From assembly GCA_012799075.1 (NCBI GenBank), contig JAAZLZ010000170.1, positions 1-9,754 on the forward strand: a stretch of DNA of 9,754 nt, read 5' to 3'. Positions 1-6,932 of the stretch are shown one piece after another (position 1 is the first letter of the stretch; every line of letters begins with the position of its first letter). The notes under the pieces were generated by a model. It saw nothing but the letters and a program-made list of their open reading frames with translations. It was not told the origin of the DNA and made no database searches. The translations under genes were made by a program, and so were the position numbers. This DNA comes from Bacillota bacterium. GTDB taxonomy: Bacteria; Bacillota; Limnochordia; JAAZLZ01.

Positions 1-1127
1 CCTTCCTGCCATGGGACCCAAACTCCCAAATGCTCCACCAGCTGCCTGCGGGACAGATAGGCCCGGTTGGCCACAATCAAGAAGTCGTCCACTGGGGTTT
101 GATCGACTAACAAACGGCGAGCATCTCGATCCCAAGCCAAGGGAATCCCCAATCGCCGGGCCAATTCCTCCACGGCCACGTGGAGTTCCCCCCGGTGGAT
201 GAATGTCTCTCTTTCGAGGGCTTCTTCGCCCACTAGCAGGGATACCCGGTAGAAATCCGGCACCCCTTCTTTCAGGTCAAAGCCAAGGCCTAAAACCTCC
301 GCAGCTTCTTCCGCCAAACCATACCAAGACCCTCCCGCCCTTGTCCGTTCAAGTCCACCGAGGCCTTTATGGCCCGTCCTAAGCATCAAGGGCTCTAGGG
401 GAACCATGATCTTGTCCCCCACCCGGTAGCCCGTCTCATCTAAAGGTGCACCTTCCCAGCAGACCTCCACTTGGAAGGGAATGGCGGCCATCTGGCCGGT
501 TGGCCGGGCAAGGAGGGCCCTTAAGGCCCCCTGATGGACTTCCTCCTCCAACTTGAGGGGGGAGAGCTTCTCCAAAGCCCTGGCAAGGGTATTGGTTTTC
601 CGTCGATAAATATCGGGGTAAACGATGATATGGGGCCGACCGGTTAAAGGATCAAGGCCCACCAGAATCGTCTCGTAGATGAACCGAACCGGCGTCCCCA
701 CGGATACCAAGTCCGCAAGTTCTTCCACATCGGTGTTGTGCATGCGGATGCAGCCCTGGGAGACAGCCTTGCCAATGGACAGAGGATCGTTAGTCCCGTG
801 GATGCCATAGCCGGGAAATCCCAGGCCCAGCCAACGGGTGCCCACGGGGTTGTCGGGCCCGGGAGGGATTGGTTCTAGCCCCTTGGCGTACCACTGGGGA
901 GGATAGTAGGTCGGATTGACCACTTTATTGGTGATTGTTGTCTCCCCCAGCTGGGTTGGCGCAACCACCCGCCCTACCGCGATGGGGTAGGTGCGAAGGA
1001 GCTGTCCTTGCTCATATAGAAACAAAGTGAACACCGGCAGGTTGATGACGATCTCCCGGCCCATGGCCCAAGCCCCGGCGCCTAGGAGAAGAATAAGGCT
1101 GATCGAAAGCATCTTGCGCCAGTACAT
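1..1127 (-). CDS. L,D-transpeptidase (YkuD family) with C-terminal copper-amine-oxidase-N-like repeats, 3' end cut by window edge
   Basis: This gene has 375 complete codons in view and no stop before the window edge. It starts at an ATG (1127-1125) preceded by a strong AAGGAGG at 1140-1134. Residues 7-22 form a hydrophobic signal peptide or anchor, so the product should act outside the membrane. Residues 25-152 are a YkuD domain: His110-Gly-Thr-Asn, then Ser123-Gln-Gly-Cys126-Ile-Arg128, which is the catalytic His/Cys/Arg arrangement of this family. Such enzymes make 3-3 peptidoglycan cross-links or modify spore and cell wall. From about residue 218 there are repeats of the pattern 'short hydrophobic strand, Gly loop, VPL or equivalent, helix, LG..v.W', for example 'KIMVPLEPLM' at 239-248 and 'LARRLGIPLAW' at 322-332. 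These resemble the copper amine oxidase N-terminal (stalk) domain, which is often a wall-associated module; this assignment is by eye. The gene follows dgkA after 61 bases with no clear terminator, so co-transcription is likely. Confidence 0.92.
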   Translation of the reverse strand, partial: MYWRKMLSISLILLLGAGAWAMGREIVINLPVFTLFLYEQGQLLRTYPIAVGRVVAPTQLGETTITNKVVNPTYYPPQWYAKGLEPIPPGPDNPVGTRWLGLGFPGYGIHGTNDPLSIGKAVSQGCIRMHNTDVEELADLVSVGTPVRFIYETILVGLDPLTGRPHIIVYPDIYRRKTNTLARALEKLSPLKLEEEVHQGALRALLARPTGQMAAIPFQVEVCWEGAPLDETGYRVGDKIMVPLEPLMLRTGHKGLGGLERTRAGGSWYGLAEEAAEVLGLGFDLKEGVPDFYRVSLLVGEEALERETFIHRGELHVAVEELARRLGIPLAWDRDARRLLVDQTPVDDFLIVANRAYLSRRQLVEHLGVWVPWQE

Positions 1128-1133
1128 CTTCGC

Positions 1134-1160
1134 CCTCCTTGGTCCTGCTATCCGGCCAAG
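1134..1160 (-). promoter_or_regulatory. Ribosome binding site of the L,D-transpeptidase with a possible masking hairpin
   Basis: AAGGAGG at 1140-1134 sits 6 bases before the ATG and fixes the start. On the RNA strand, CTTGGCC (1160-1154) can pair with GGACCAAG (1145-1138), with one bulged base and a loop of about eight bases. The pairing takes in the first bases of the Shine-Dalgarno sequence. The stem is short, so a regulatory role is only a suggestion. The rest of the 1128-1188 gap holds no gene I can support and no hairpin followed by a T-run. Confidence 0.3.
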
Positions 1161-1188
1161 ATCATACCGACATTGCCATGGTTTTCCT

Positions 1189-1563
1189 TCAAAAGGATTT
1201 GATGATTGCCCACAGTCTCGGAATGAAAACGATTCCCCCTACCAACAAGGCCGCAACGGCAGCGATCAAGACGCCCGCCGCGGCCACATCCTTGGCCGCG
1301 GCCGCTAGGGGATGGTAGTCTTCCTGGCAAAGATCGACTAAGGATTCCACCGTGGTGTTAAAAAGCTCCGCGACCAGCACCATTCCGATGCAAAGGACCA
1401 CCAGGGCCCACTCCAGCCGGGAAAGGGACAACCCGTAAGCGAGGGCTAAAGCCAAGGCCGCCAAAACCATATGGATGCGCAAGTTGCGCTCCCGGCCAAG
1501 GGCCTGCTTGAACCCCCGCCATGCATACCGGAAGCTTGCTTTCAGGGACTTTTTCATCCCCAT
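1189..1563 (-). CDS. dgkA: Undecaprenol kinase / diacylglycerol kinase (DgkA family)
   Basis: This is a small integral-membrane lipid kinase of 124 residues, normal for the family. In Firmicutes, members mostly phosphorylate undecaprenol to undecaprenyl phosphate, the carrier lipid for cell-wall synthesis, rather than diacylglycerol. Family signatures visible are an N-terminal amphipathic stretch with 'GFKQALGRERNLRIH' (residues 17-31), a membrane segment at about 33-48, 'EW' at 51-52 opening the second segment, the catalytic-region 'ELFNTTVESLVD' (66-77), then 'AKDVAAAGVL' (90-99) and a third segment at about 96-115. Start: ATG at 1563, three bases after the ybeY stop, with AAGG 6 bases upstream inside the end of ybeY. 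An in-frame ATG two codons later (1557) is equally possible. The tight spacing implies translational coupling with ybeY. The gene order ybeY-dgkA is conserved across Firmicutes. Confidence 0.95.
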   Translation of the reverse strand: MGMKKSLKASFRYAWRGFKQALGRERNLRIHMVLAALALALAYGLSLSRLEWALVVLCIGMVLVAELFNTTVESLVDLCQEDYHPLAAAAKDVAAAGVLIAAVAALLVGGIVFIPRLWAIIKSF

Positions 1564-1566
1564 CCC

Positions 1567-1995
1567 CTACCTTGGCAGTCCAAACCGGGCTAGGAACCAT
1601 TCCTCCCTGGCCCTCATGGCCGCCCGGTCCTTGGTTGTTTCATGGTCATAGCCAAGGAGGTGCAAGGTCCCATGGACAGCCAGGTAGGCCATCTCCCGCT
1701 CGAGGGAATGGCCAAACTGCCTGGCCTGCATGATGGCCTGGGGAACACAGATGACCACATCACCGACCAGACGGGCCCCCCGTTCCAGGGGAAAGGAAAG
1801 GACATCCGTGGGAGCATCAACCCCCCGAAAGCGTTGATTGAGCTCTTGGATCCTGTCTTTGCCCACCAAGGCCAGACTGACTTGGTGCGAGGAGACCCCT
1901 TCCCAGTCCAACACGGATTTGACCAGCCGGCGTAGGAGCCTTCTTGTCCGCGGGTCGACCTTTGCGCCCGTTTGGTTGATAACATGTACTCCCAT
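1567..1995 (-). CDS. ybeY: Endoribonuclease / rRNA maturation factor YbeY (UPF0054)
   Basis: YbeY is a small cytoplasmic zinc metalloprotein needed in many bacteria for 16S rRNA 3'-end maturation and ribosome quality control. The 142-residue length is typical. The zinc signature is complete: 'HGTLHLLGYDH' at 108-118 gives His108, His112 and His118. The other conserved block, 'LNQRFRGVDAPTDVLSFP' (52-69), includes the conserved Arg57 in the active-site groove. Start: ATG at 1995, only 3 bases beyond the yqfF stop (TGA 2001-1999). No strong Shine-Dalgarno sequence is seen in front of it, so it is probably translated by coupling to yqfF. The neighbourhood phoH-yqfF-ybeY-dgkA is the standard Firmicute arrangement (B. 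subtilis yqfG). Confidence 0.96.
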   Translation of the reverse strand: MGVHVINQTGAKVDPRTRRLLRRLVKSVLDWEGVSSHQVSLALVGKDRIQELNQRFRGVDAPTDVLSFPLERGARLVGDVVICVPQAIMQARQFGHSLEREMAYLAVHGTLHLLGYDHETTKDRAAMRAREEWFLARFGLPR

Positions 1996-1998
1996 CGA

Positions 1999-4164
1999 TC
2001 ACGCCCGCTTTCCCTGAAGTTCCGATAGAATCTTGTCGGGGTACTCCACCCGGGTATGGAAAATGCCTGACAGCACCCGGACAAAAGCATCGGCCACCTT
2101 GTCCAAGTCTTTAAGCGTCAGGTCGCTCTCATCGAGCTGACCGTCATTGAGCCGCTCTTTGATCATCCGCCGAACCAGCTGCTCCACCCGGGCAGGTGTG
2201 GGCCGGGCCAAGGACCGGACCGCAGCCTCGACGGAGTCCGCCAGCATGATAATAGCTGCTTCCTTTGTCTGGGGCCGGGGGCCGGGATAACGAAAGTCCT
2301 TTTCTTCCACCTGCTCCTCTTTGTCGTTCTCCGCAGCCCGGTGAAAGAAGAACTTGACCAGGTCCGTTCCATGGTGCTGACGGATGAGATCGACGATGAT
2401 CTCAGGGACTTTGCCCTCCCGGGCAAGCTCGACCCCTTCTTTCACGTGGGCGGTGATGATCAGGGTGCTCAAGGTGGGAGCGATCTTCTCATGGGGATTC
2501 TCTTCGGTAAACTGATTCTCAGCAAAAAAGTAGGGGCGTTTTAGCTTCCCGATGTCGTGGTAATAAGACCCCACCCTGGCCAAGAGGGCATCACCGCCCA
2601 CCGCTTCCACCGCTGCTTCCGCCAAGTTGCCTACAATAATGCTGTGATGATAGGTCCCGGGGGCTTCCACCAGGAGTCGACGCAAAAGGGGCTGGTTGGG
2701 ATTGGAAAGCTCCAACAAGCGGATCGACGAGGTGATGCCGAAAATGCTTTCCAAGTAGGGGAGAAACCCGATGGTCAGTACGGCCGAGAAAAGTCCGTTC
2801 CCAAGGCCCAGGAAGGAGTACTTGACGATGAAGGCATCGGAGCGGATGGCCCCGATGGCAACCATTGACGAAAAGATGGCCGCCCCCGCGGCAAACCCCG
2901 CCCGCATCAAGTCAGCCCGCTGGCTCACCTTGGAGACGCTCAGCACCGCGGCAACGCCTCCCGTCAGGGCGACGAAAAGAAGACCAAAGTCATTTCCGTT
3001 CATCACCCCGGTCATGATGGCCAGGGCCACGGTGACCATCAGGGCCAGCCTGGAGTCGAGCAAGAGGGCAATCATCATCCCACCGAAGGCGACCGGGATC
3101 AGATATCCGATCCCGTTCCAGGGGATCAGGCTGAAGATCTTGGCCATGAAGGCGACAAACACAAGCACCAGACCAAGGAGGGCAACAAATCGTTCTTCCT
3201 TGAGGATGTTGGGCAGGTACTGGTGAAGGTACACCCCCAGCATCCCAAGGAGCAACAGGACGATGAAGCCCATCCCCAGCACCAAGGGATAGTTGGGTCC
3301 CTTTTTCAACAGGCCCAGATCGCTTAAAATCTGGACTTGCTCCTGGCTGACGATCTCACCTTTGCGGACGATAATTTGATCCTTCAGGATCAAAACAGGT
3401 TCAACTTCGGCAACGGCCTCCTCCCGGATGAGTTCCATTTTCTCCTCGCTCGGCTGCAGATTCGGTCTGAGGACGCCCGTCACCAGTAAAGCAAGCACCT
3501 CCTGCAGTTCCGCCCGCAGGGTGCCTTCGGCCGCCATCTCGGCTCCTTTTGCTTTGATTTCATCCAGATTGTCTTCACTGATCCTTTGCTGCAGCAGAAT
3601 CTCCCCGCTGAGCTCCAATGCCCGGCGGCGCACTTCCACCAGCTCCGCGCCATCGGCGATCAACAGACGCCGCAGGTCATCCTGCCCCAGGGCAAGCCCC
3701 CGGGAGCGACGAAGTTCATCTTGGAGAAGCTTCACTGCCTTGCCGAGCCCTTCACCCTCATCGGTCTCTTCGTAGTAGGACAGGGGGAGGAACTCCTGAC
3801 GAAAAAGCTCCACCATTTCGAATACTTTAGCAATGTCCTGCTGGGCCTGCACAGCCAAATCCGGATTAATCTCGTAGTTGGCCGGGTTCTGGGCAGCTTC
3901 TTCAAGGGCGACTTTGGCCGCTTCCTCCTGGAGTCTTTGGGTCCGATAGCTGTTGACAATAGTCTTTGGGGCCTGCATATCCTCCTGGGCCACCTGTCCT
4001 GGGGCAAGACGAACCACCTGGGGAACGAAATCTGCAACCAGGATGCCCAACAGGGCAGCAAAAATCACCCCGGCCAGCAGCCATTGCCTTACCACCAGGT
4101 TGTCCAGCAGACCGGCCTTAAACGTTCGCTTAATAAAATCCCTGCATTTTTGCCATCGGTTCAT
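1999..4164 (-). CDS. yqfF: 7TM-HD cyclic di-AMP phosphodiesterase (YqfF/PgpH family)
   Basis: The family (Listeria PgpH, B. subtilis YqfF) hydrolyses the second messenger c-di-AMP to pApA at the membrane. I use ATG 4164, giving 721 residues, because GAGGTG (4176-4171) lies 6 bases upstream. A longer reading from TTG 4224 would overlap phoH by 29 bases and has no comparable site. Layout: one membrane segment at about 28-45, a large extracellular 7TMR-HDED sensor region (about 46-285, rich in Glu/Gln helices), a cluster of about seven membrane segments (about 292-475), then a cytoplasmic HD domain. HD metal ligands are visible as His506-His507, 'HDIGK' with His536-Asp537, His573, 'QHHG' with His597-His598, and 'LADSVEAA' with Asp643. 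All look intact, so it should be active. It follows phoH after 31 bases and is followed by ybeY after 3, which indicates an operon. Confidence 0.96.
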   Translation of the reverse strand: MNRWQKCRDFIKRTFKAGLLDNLVVRQWLLAGVIFAALLGILVADFVPQVVRLAPGQVAQEDMQAPKTIVNSYRTQRLQEEAAKVALEEAAQNPANYEINPDLAVQAQQDIAKVFEMVELFRQEFLPLSYYEETDEGEGLGKAVKLLQDELRRSRGLALGQDDLRRLLIADGAELVEVRRRALELSGEILLQQRISEDNLDEIKAKGAEMAAEGTLRAELQEVLALLVTGVLRPNLQPSEEKMELIREEAVAEVEPVLILKDQIIVRKGEIVSQEQVQILSDLGLLKKGPNYPLVLGMGFIVLLLLGMLGVYLHQYLPNILKEERFVALLGLVLVFVAFMAKIFSLIPWNGIGYLIPVAFGGMMIALLLDSRLALMVTVALAIMTGVMNGNDFGLLFVALTGGVAAVLSVSKVSQRADLMRAGFAAGAAIFSSMVAIGAIRSDAFIVKYSFLGLGNGLFSAVLTIGFLPYLESIFGITSSIRLLELSNPNQPLLRRLLVEAPGTYHHSIIVGNLAEAAVEAVGGDALLARVGSYYHDIGKLKRPYFFAENQFTEENPHEKIAPTLSTLIITAHVKEGVELAREGKVPEIIVDLIRQHHGTDLVKFFFHRAAENDKEEQVEEKDFRYPGPRPQTKEAAIIMLADSVEAAVRSLARPTPARVEQLVRRMIKERLNDGQLDESDLTLKDLDKVADAFVRVLSGIFHTRVEYPDKILSELQGKRA

Positions 4165-4170
4165 CCCAAT

Positions 4171-4176
4171 CACCTC
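4171..4176 (-). promoter_or_regulatory. Ribosome binding site that decides the yqfF start
   Basis: GAGGTG on the minus strand, 6 bases before ATG 4164. It lies in the 31-base gap after the phoH stop and is clearly better than anything before the in-frame TTG/ATG pair at 4224/4221, which falls inside phoH. Confidence 0.7.
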
Positions 4177-4195
4177 GATTGACACCCAGCAAAAC

Positions 4196-5221
4196 CTAAG
4201 CCAGCTTAGACTCTTGTTCATCAAGCATGGTTCGAGAACCTGCTTTCTTCATTTCTTGCAGGATATGATAACGTTCATAGGCCTTGACGATCTTCTGCAC
4301 CAAGGGATGGCGGACCACATCCCGGTCTCCCAAATGAACAATTTCCAGACCCTCGATGCCGCCGAGGACCCTTTGGGCCTCGATCAGCCCCGACTCCTTG
4401 CCCGGAGGCAGGTCGATTTGGGTGATATCTCCGGTGATGACGGCCTTAGAGCCAAATCCCAACCGGGTCAGAAACATTTTCATCTGCTCCGAGGTGGTGT
4501 TTTGGGCTTCGTCAAGAATGATGAAAGAATCATCCAGGGTGCGGCCCCTCATGTAAGCTAGGGGCGCCACCTCAATGGCTCTGCGGTCAAGGAACTTCTG
4601 ATATCCTTCAACCCCAAGGATGTCGTACAAGGCATCATAAAGGGGACGTAGATATGGGTCAACTTTGTCCTGCAGATCCCCAGGCAGAAAGCCTAGTTTC
4701 TCCCCCGCTTCAACCGCGGGACGGGTCAAAATCAACCGCCCATATTCCTTCTTCTTCAAGCCGGCCACCGCCATCGCCATGGCCAGATAGGTCTTGCCGG
4801 TCCCTGCAGGCCCTATACAAAAGACGATGCCATTGCGCCGCATAGCCTCGATGTAGCGTTTCTGACCCATGGTCTTCGGGCTGATGGGCTTGCCCCGGGC
4901 CGAAACTTGGATGACCTCCCCGGAAATCTCGTTGATGGAGGCATCCTCGCCATCCTCAGCCAGCGCGATGGCATACATTACTTCCTGTAGGGAAACGAAT
5001 TGGCGACGCTGAACTAGTTCGGAGATGTCCCCCAGTACTTGGGTCGCCTTCTCGACTTCCCGAGGAGGGCCGATTAGGGTCAGTTCATTGCCCCGGGGAA
5101 TGATCTTGACGGGAAACCTCTTTTCAATCAGCCGCAGGTGTTCATCCCCCCGGCCAAACACCGCCAAAGCCGCCGTGTTGTCGCCTACAACAAATTTGGT
5201 TTGAACAGAAGTCTCCTTCAA
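4196..5221 (-). CDS. phoH: PhoH family ATPase (PhoH/PhoL type)
   Basis: A cytoplasmic P-loop ATPase of 341 residues (typical is about 320-350), related to the helicase-like half of RNA helicases and often found with YbeY, suggesting a part in RNA or ribosome metabolism. The N-terminal part (about 8-68) looks like the KH-like region of the family ('ALAVFGRGDEHLRLIE', 18-33). Walker A is 'GPAGTGKT' (137-144), Walker B 'FIILDEAQN' (233-241), the sensor-like 'TGD' is 263-265, and 'GDRDVVRHPLVQKIV' (298-312) is the characteristic C-terminal block. The start is a TTG (5221): an in-frame TAA lies four codons upstream (5233-5231) and no in-frame ATG precedes the conserved N-terminal region. A GGGGG at 5238-5234 is the only upstream Shine-Dalgarno-like sequence, with a long 12-base spacer, so initiation may be inefficient. 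It follows yqfD after 46 bases. Confidence 0.96.
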   Translation of the reverse strand: MKETSVQTKFVVGDNTAALAVFGRGDEHLRLIEKRFPVKIIPRGNELTLIGPPREVEKATQVLGDISELVQRRQFVSLQEVMYAIALAEDGEDASINEISGEVIQVSARGKPISPKTMGQKRYIEAMRRNGIVFCIGPAGTGKTYLAMAMAVAGLKKKEYGRLILTRPAVEAGEKLGFLPGDLQDKVDPYLRPLYDALYDILGVEGYQKFLDRRAIEVAPLAYMRGRTLDDSFIILDEAQNTTSEQMKMFLTRLGFGSKAVITGDITQIDLPPGKESGLIEAQRVLGGIEGLEIVHLGDRDVVRHPLVQKIVKAYERYHILQEMKKAGSRTMLDEQESKLA

Positions 5222-5267
5222 ACTTGTCCATTACCCCCATTCCACAACTCTATGTGCCCTCATTTTA

Positions 5268-6506
5268 TCATAGGTTATGCGTAACCGCCACTTTCCCTTC
5301 TAGCTGGGAGACCGGTCGAAACTCCCTGATGTTCTCCCTTGTTTCCACCACCACCCGGATCCATACGCCCCAAGGCTCCTTACTGGTTATCTGGAGCTGT
5401 TCTGCCAAAATCATCGCTTCCCTGGGTATCCGGGCCTGAAGGGCCAGCCGGGCCAGCCCTTCCCCTTGCCCAACGGCTTCTTCGGGGGACAACTCTTTAG
5501 CTATGGATGTCTGCTCCTGATGGGTCACCGTATGAAGCTCCAAGGGCAGCATCCGGGCCACGCCTGGAAGCCTGCGAATCTCCCTGGTCTCCTTGAAATA
5601 GGAGAACTCAGGAGCAAGACCGCCAAAGGCCCAGACCCTCTCTTTCCAATGGAGCTCCCGGAAAACAGCACACCGTCCCGTCTCCCTCAGGACTGTCTGC
5701 TGCAGGGGCACATAGACTTCTTCTTCGTACCAGACCCGAGCCTCCACAATCCCTGAGGCCCTCAAATAGGGTAGTTGGCCCCGGGCGATGAGCCTTGCAT
5801 AATCACGATGCCACCTGCCCAGCTCGCCGCTGATCAGCTTTTGCCCCCGGCGCACCGTATCTCCCTGTCTGACCAAGGGCGTGCCGTTGAAGGCAATGAC
5901 GTTCACCACCACCCCGTCCTTCGCCGCGATGATGTCCCCGGGGCCTGTCTGGCTTTCATCGGTGAAGGTCTTCTCGACTAACACCACCTTGGCCAAGGTC
6001 CCTTGGATCTCCACCCCCGCCCAGGCCAACCGGGGCAAGTGCAAAAGCAGGGCCCTTTCCAGCTGCTTCGGTTCGAGCTCTTTCTTGGGGACGCCCGGCC
6101 TAAGTCCTTGCTCGGCCAGGATGGCCAGGACATCCTCCGCGTCCAGGGTCTGATTACCTTCGACTTGGATGAACCAGACAAAGGTGGCTAGATAACAAAC
6201 GACCGCTAAGAAGGCCAGCCCGCCTCCGATGAGCATTGGCCTTCTCCACAGACGAGCTAAAAAAAAGGGCAGGCCCCTCCGTTCCAAGATGCTCACCTGG
6301 ATCTTCGCTTGACGACAGGAAGGGCGCATCCGGCGGAAGTCCTTAATGCTAGTCCGGGCCACCAGGCAATCAGGCCGCAGCCTTTGCACATCCCAAAGAT
6401 GCAGACCCTGGCTTAAGATCGCGTTCAGGAAAGCCTCAGGGCTTTCCCCCTTAATTTTAATTATAACATACCCGAAAAACCGGAACCACATGGCCATTAG
6501 CGGCAC
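5268..6506 (-). CDS. yqfD: Sporulation protein YqfD
   Basis: YqfD is a membrane protein of endospore formers linked to mother-cell (sigma-E) sporulation functions in B. subtilis; its biochemical role is not known to me. The 412 residues fit the family (about 400). An N-terminal cytoplasmic domain (1-88; 'GYVIIKIKGESPEAFLN' at 12-28 is typical) precedes one membrane segment (about 90-113), followed by a long outside region. That region begins with a POTRA-like stretch ('VEGNQTLDAEDVLAIL', 115-130, to 'VVLVEKT', 174-180). Then comes 'PGDIIAAKDGVVVNVI...GDTVRRGQKLISG' (189-227), a barrel-sandwich/lipoyl-like motif often seen in secretion adaptors. Start: GTG 6506, 8 bases after AAGGGGG (6521-6515), which overlaps the yqfC stop. 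In-frame ATGs at 6497 and 6491 are farther from the site. The yqfC-yqfD pairing supports the call. Confidence 0.95.
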   Translation of the reverse strand: MPLMAMWFRFFGYVIIKIKGESPEAFLNAILSQGLHLWDVQRLRPDCLVARTSIKDFRRMRPSCRQAKIQVSILERRGLPFFLARLWRRPMLIGGGLAFLAVVCYLATFVWFIQVEGNQTLDAEDVLAILAEQGLRPGVPKKELEPKQLERALLLHLPRLAWAGVEIQGTLAKVVLVEKTFTDESQTGPGDIIAAKDGVVVNVIAFNGTPLVRQGDTVRRGQKLISGELGRWHRDYARLIARGQLPYLRASGIVEARVWYEEEVYVPLQQTVLRETGRCAVFRELHWKERVWAFGGLAPEFSYFKETREIRRLPGVARMLPLELHTVTHQEQTSIAKELSPEEAVGQGEGLARLALQARIPREAMILAEQLQITSKEPWGVWIRVVVETRENIREFRPVSQLEGKVAVTHNL

Positions 6507-6520
6507 ATGGTCTTCCCCCT

Positions 6521-6808
6521 TCAGGCAGTCATGAGGAAGCGGATGGACCGGATGGGACCGTGGATAACGGCTTCTTCCCGGCAGAGAGCCGTCAGGTGCA
6601 GGTCATTGCCGTCAATGATTATCTCCCCATCCGCAAGGCCGATCCGGATTCGCTCCGGACCATATTCCAAGATCCCCTTGTGGTTTTCCACCGTCAAATG
6701 GTCGTGGCCGGTGATGCTTATGCGGGCTAGATCCAAGGTGACTTCCTTGGGCAGACCCAATAAGTCGCTTAGACTCCTGCGCCAACTCCTTTTCTTGGCA
6801 GCGGCCAC
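6521..6808 (-). CDS. yqfC: Sporulation protein YqfC (YabP/YqfC family)
   Basis: A 95-residue protein of the YabP/YqfC family, found in endospore formers and normally encoded just before yqfD. The family is associated with sporulation; no enzyme activity is known to me. The sequence shows a basic N-terminus (1-11), then an amphipathic/beta-rich body with the family pattern 'LGLPKEVTLDLARISITG' (17-34), 'LTVENHKGILEYGPERIRI' (38-56) and 'GEIIIDGNDLHLTAL' (61-75). It ends in 'HGPIRSIRFL' (83-92). No signal peptide or membrane segment is seen. Start: GTG 6808, 7 bases after GGGGGTG. It overlaps no neighbour: the upstream gene ends 124 bases away with a terminator between, so it is probably the first gene of its transcript. 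Only 14 bases separate it from yqfD. Confidence 0.93.
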   Translation of the reverse strand: MAAAKKRSWRRSLSDLLGLPKEVTLDLARISITGHDHLTVENHKGILEYGPERIRIGLADGEIIIDGNDLHLTALCREEAVIHGPIRSIRFLMTA

Positions 6809-6865
6809 TCGCCCTCACCCCCTGCCAGCCGGTCTAGATAAGCCTATGCAGGGAAAGAGCGGGAC

Positions 6866-6877
6866 ATTACAAGTATG
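6866..6877 (-). promoter_or_regulatory. Possible promoter -10 region upstream of yqfC
   Basis: CATACTTGTAAT (6877-6866) contains CATACTT, close to the -10 sequences of sporulation sigma factors (sigma-E CATACAAT-type; sigma-G CATACTA-type). It also contains TGTAAT, which matches the sigma-A -10 at five of six bases. It lies just after the candidate terminator and about 60 bases before the yqfC GTG, the right place for a yqfC-yqfD promoter. However, I cannot find a well-spaced -35 for any of the three sigma types, so the assignment is weak. Confidence 0.25.
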
Positions 6878-6900
6878 TGCAAGGGAGCCATTCCACAGGC

Positions 6901-6928
6901 AAAAAAGTCAAGGGCCGCTAAGCGGCCC
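6901..6928 (-). terminator. Candidate Rho-independent terminator after the small membrane-protein gene
   Basis: On the minus strand a GC-rich perfect inverted repeat, GGGCCGCT/AGCGGCCC around a single base (in practice a 6-bp stem with a 5-base loop), occupies 6928-6912. It is followed by TTGAC and then six T residues (6906-6901). It begins 4 bases after the stop codon of the gene at 6933-7301. The five-base interruption before the T-run makes it imperfect, so read-through into yqfC is possible. The plus-strand side lacks a T-run, so it is directional for the genes here. Confidence 0.7.
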
Positions 6929-6932
6929 AATC

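Noticed and set aside
1175..1201. Short inverted repeat TCCTTTTGAAGGA at the dgkA stop as a terminator
   Set aside because: The stem is only five base pairs, is AT-rich and is not followed by a T-run.
991..1308. Plus-strand reading frame of about 105 codons
   Set aside because: It overlaps the L,D-transpeptidase and dgkA on the other strand, both of which carry clear family motifs. Its translation is rich in Arg, Ser and Pro with no recognisable domain.
3586..4182. Plus-strand reading frame of about 198 codons opposite yqfF
   Set aside because: It lies fully antisense to the HDED region of yqfF, shows no family motif and has no neighbouring gene on that strand.
4165..4224. Longer yqfF reading starting at TTG 4224
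   Set aside because: It would overlap phoH by 29 bases, has no good ribosome binding site, and adds 20 residues before the clear start at ATG 4164 with its GAGGTG site.
6482..6508. Three-codon out-of-frame ATG reading (ATG TGC CGC TAA) at the yqfD start as a regulatory mini-frame
   Set aside because: It overlaps the GTG start by chance; nothing else suggests a leader peptide, and the Shine-Dalgarno spacing suits the GTG.
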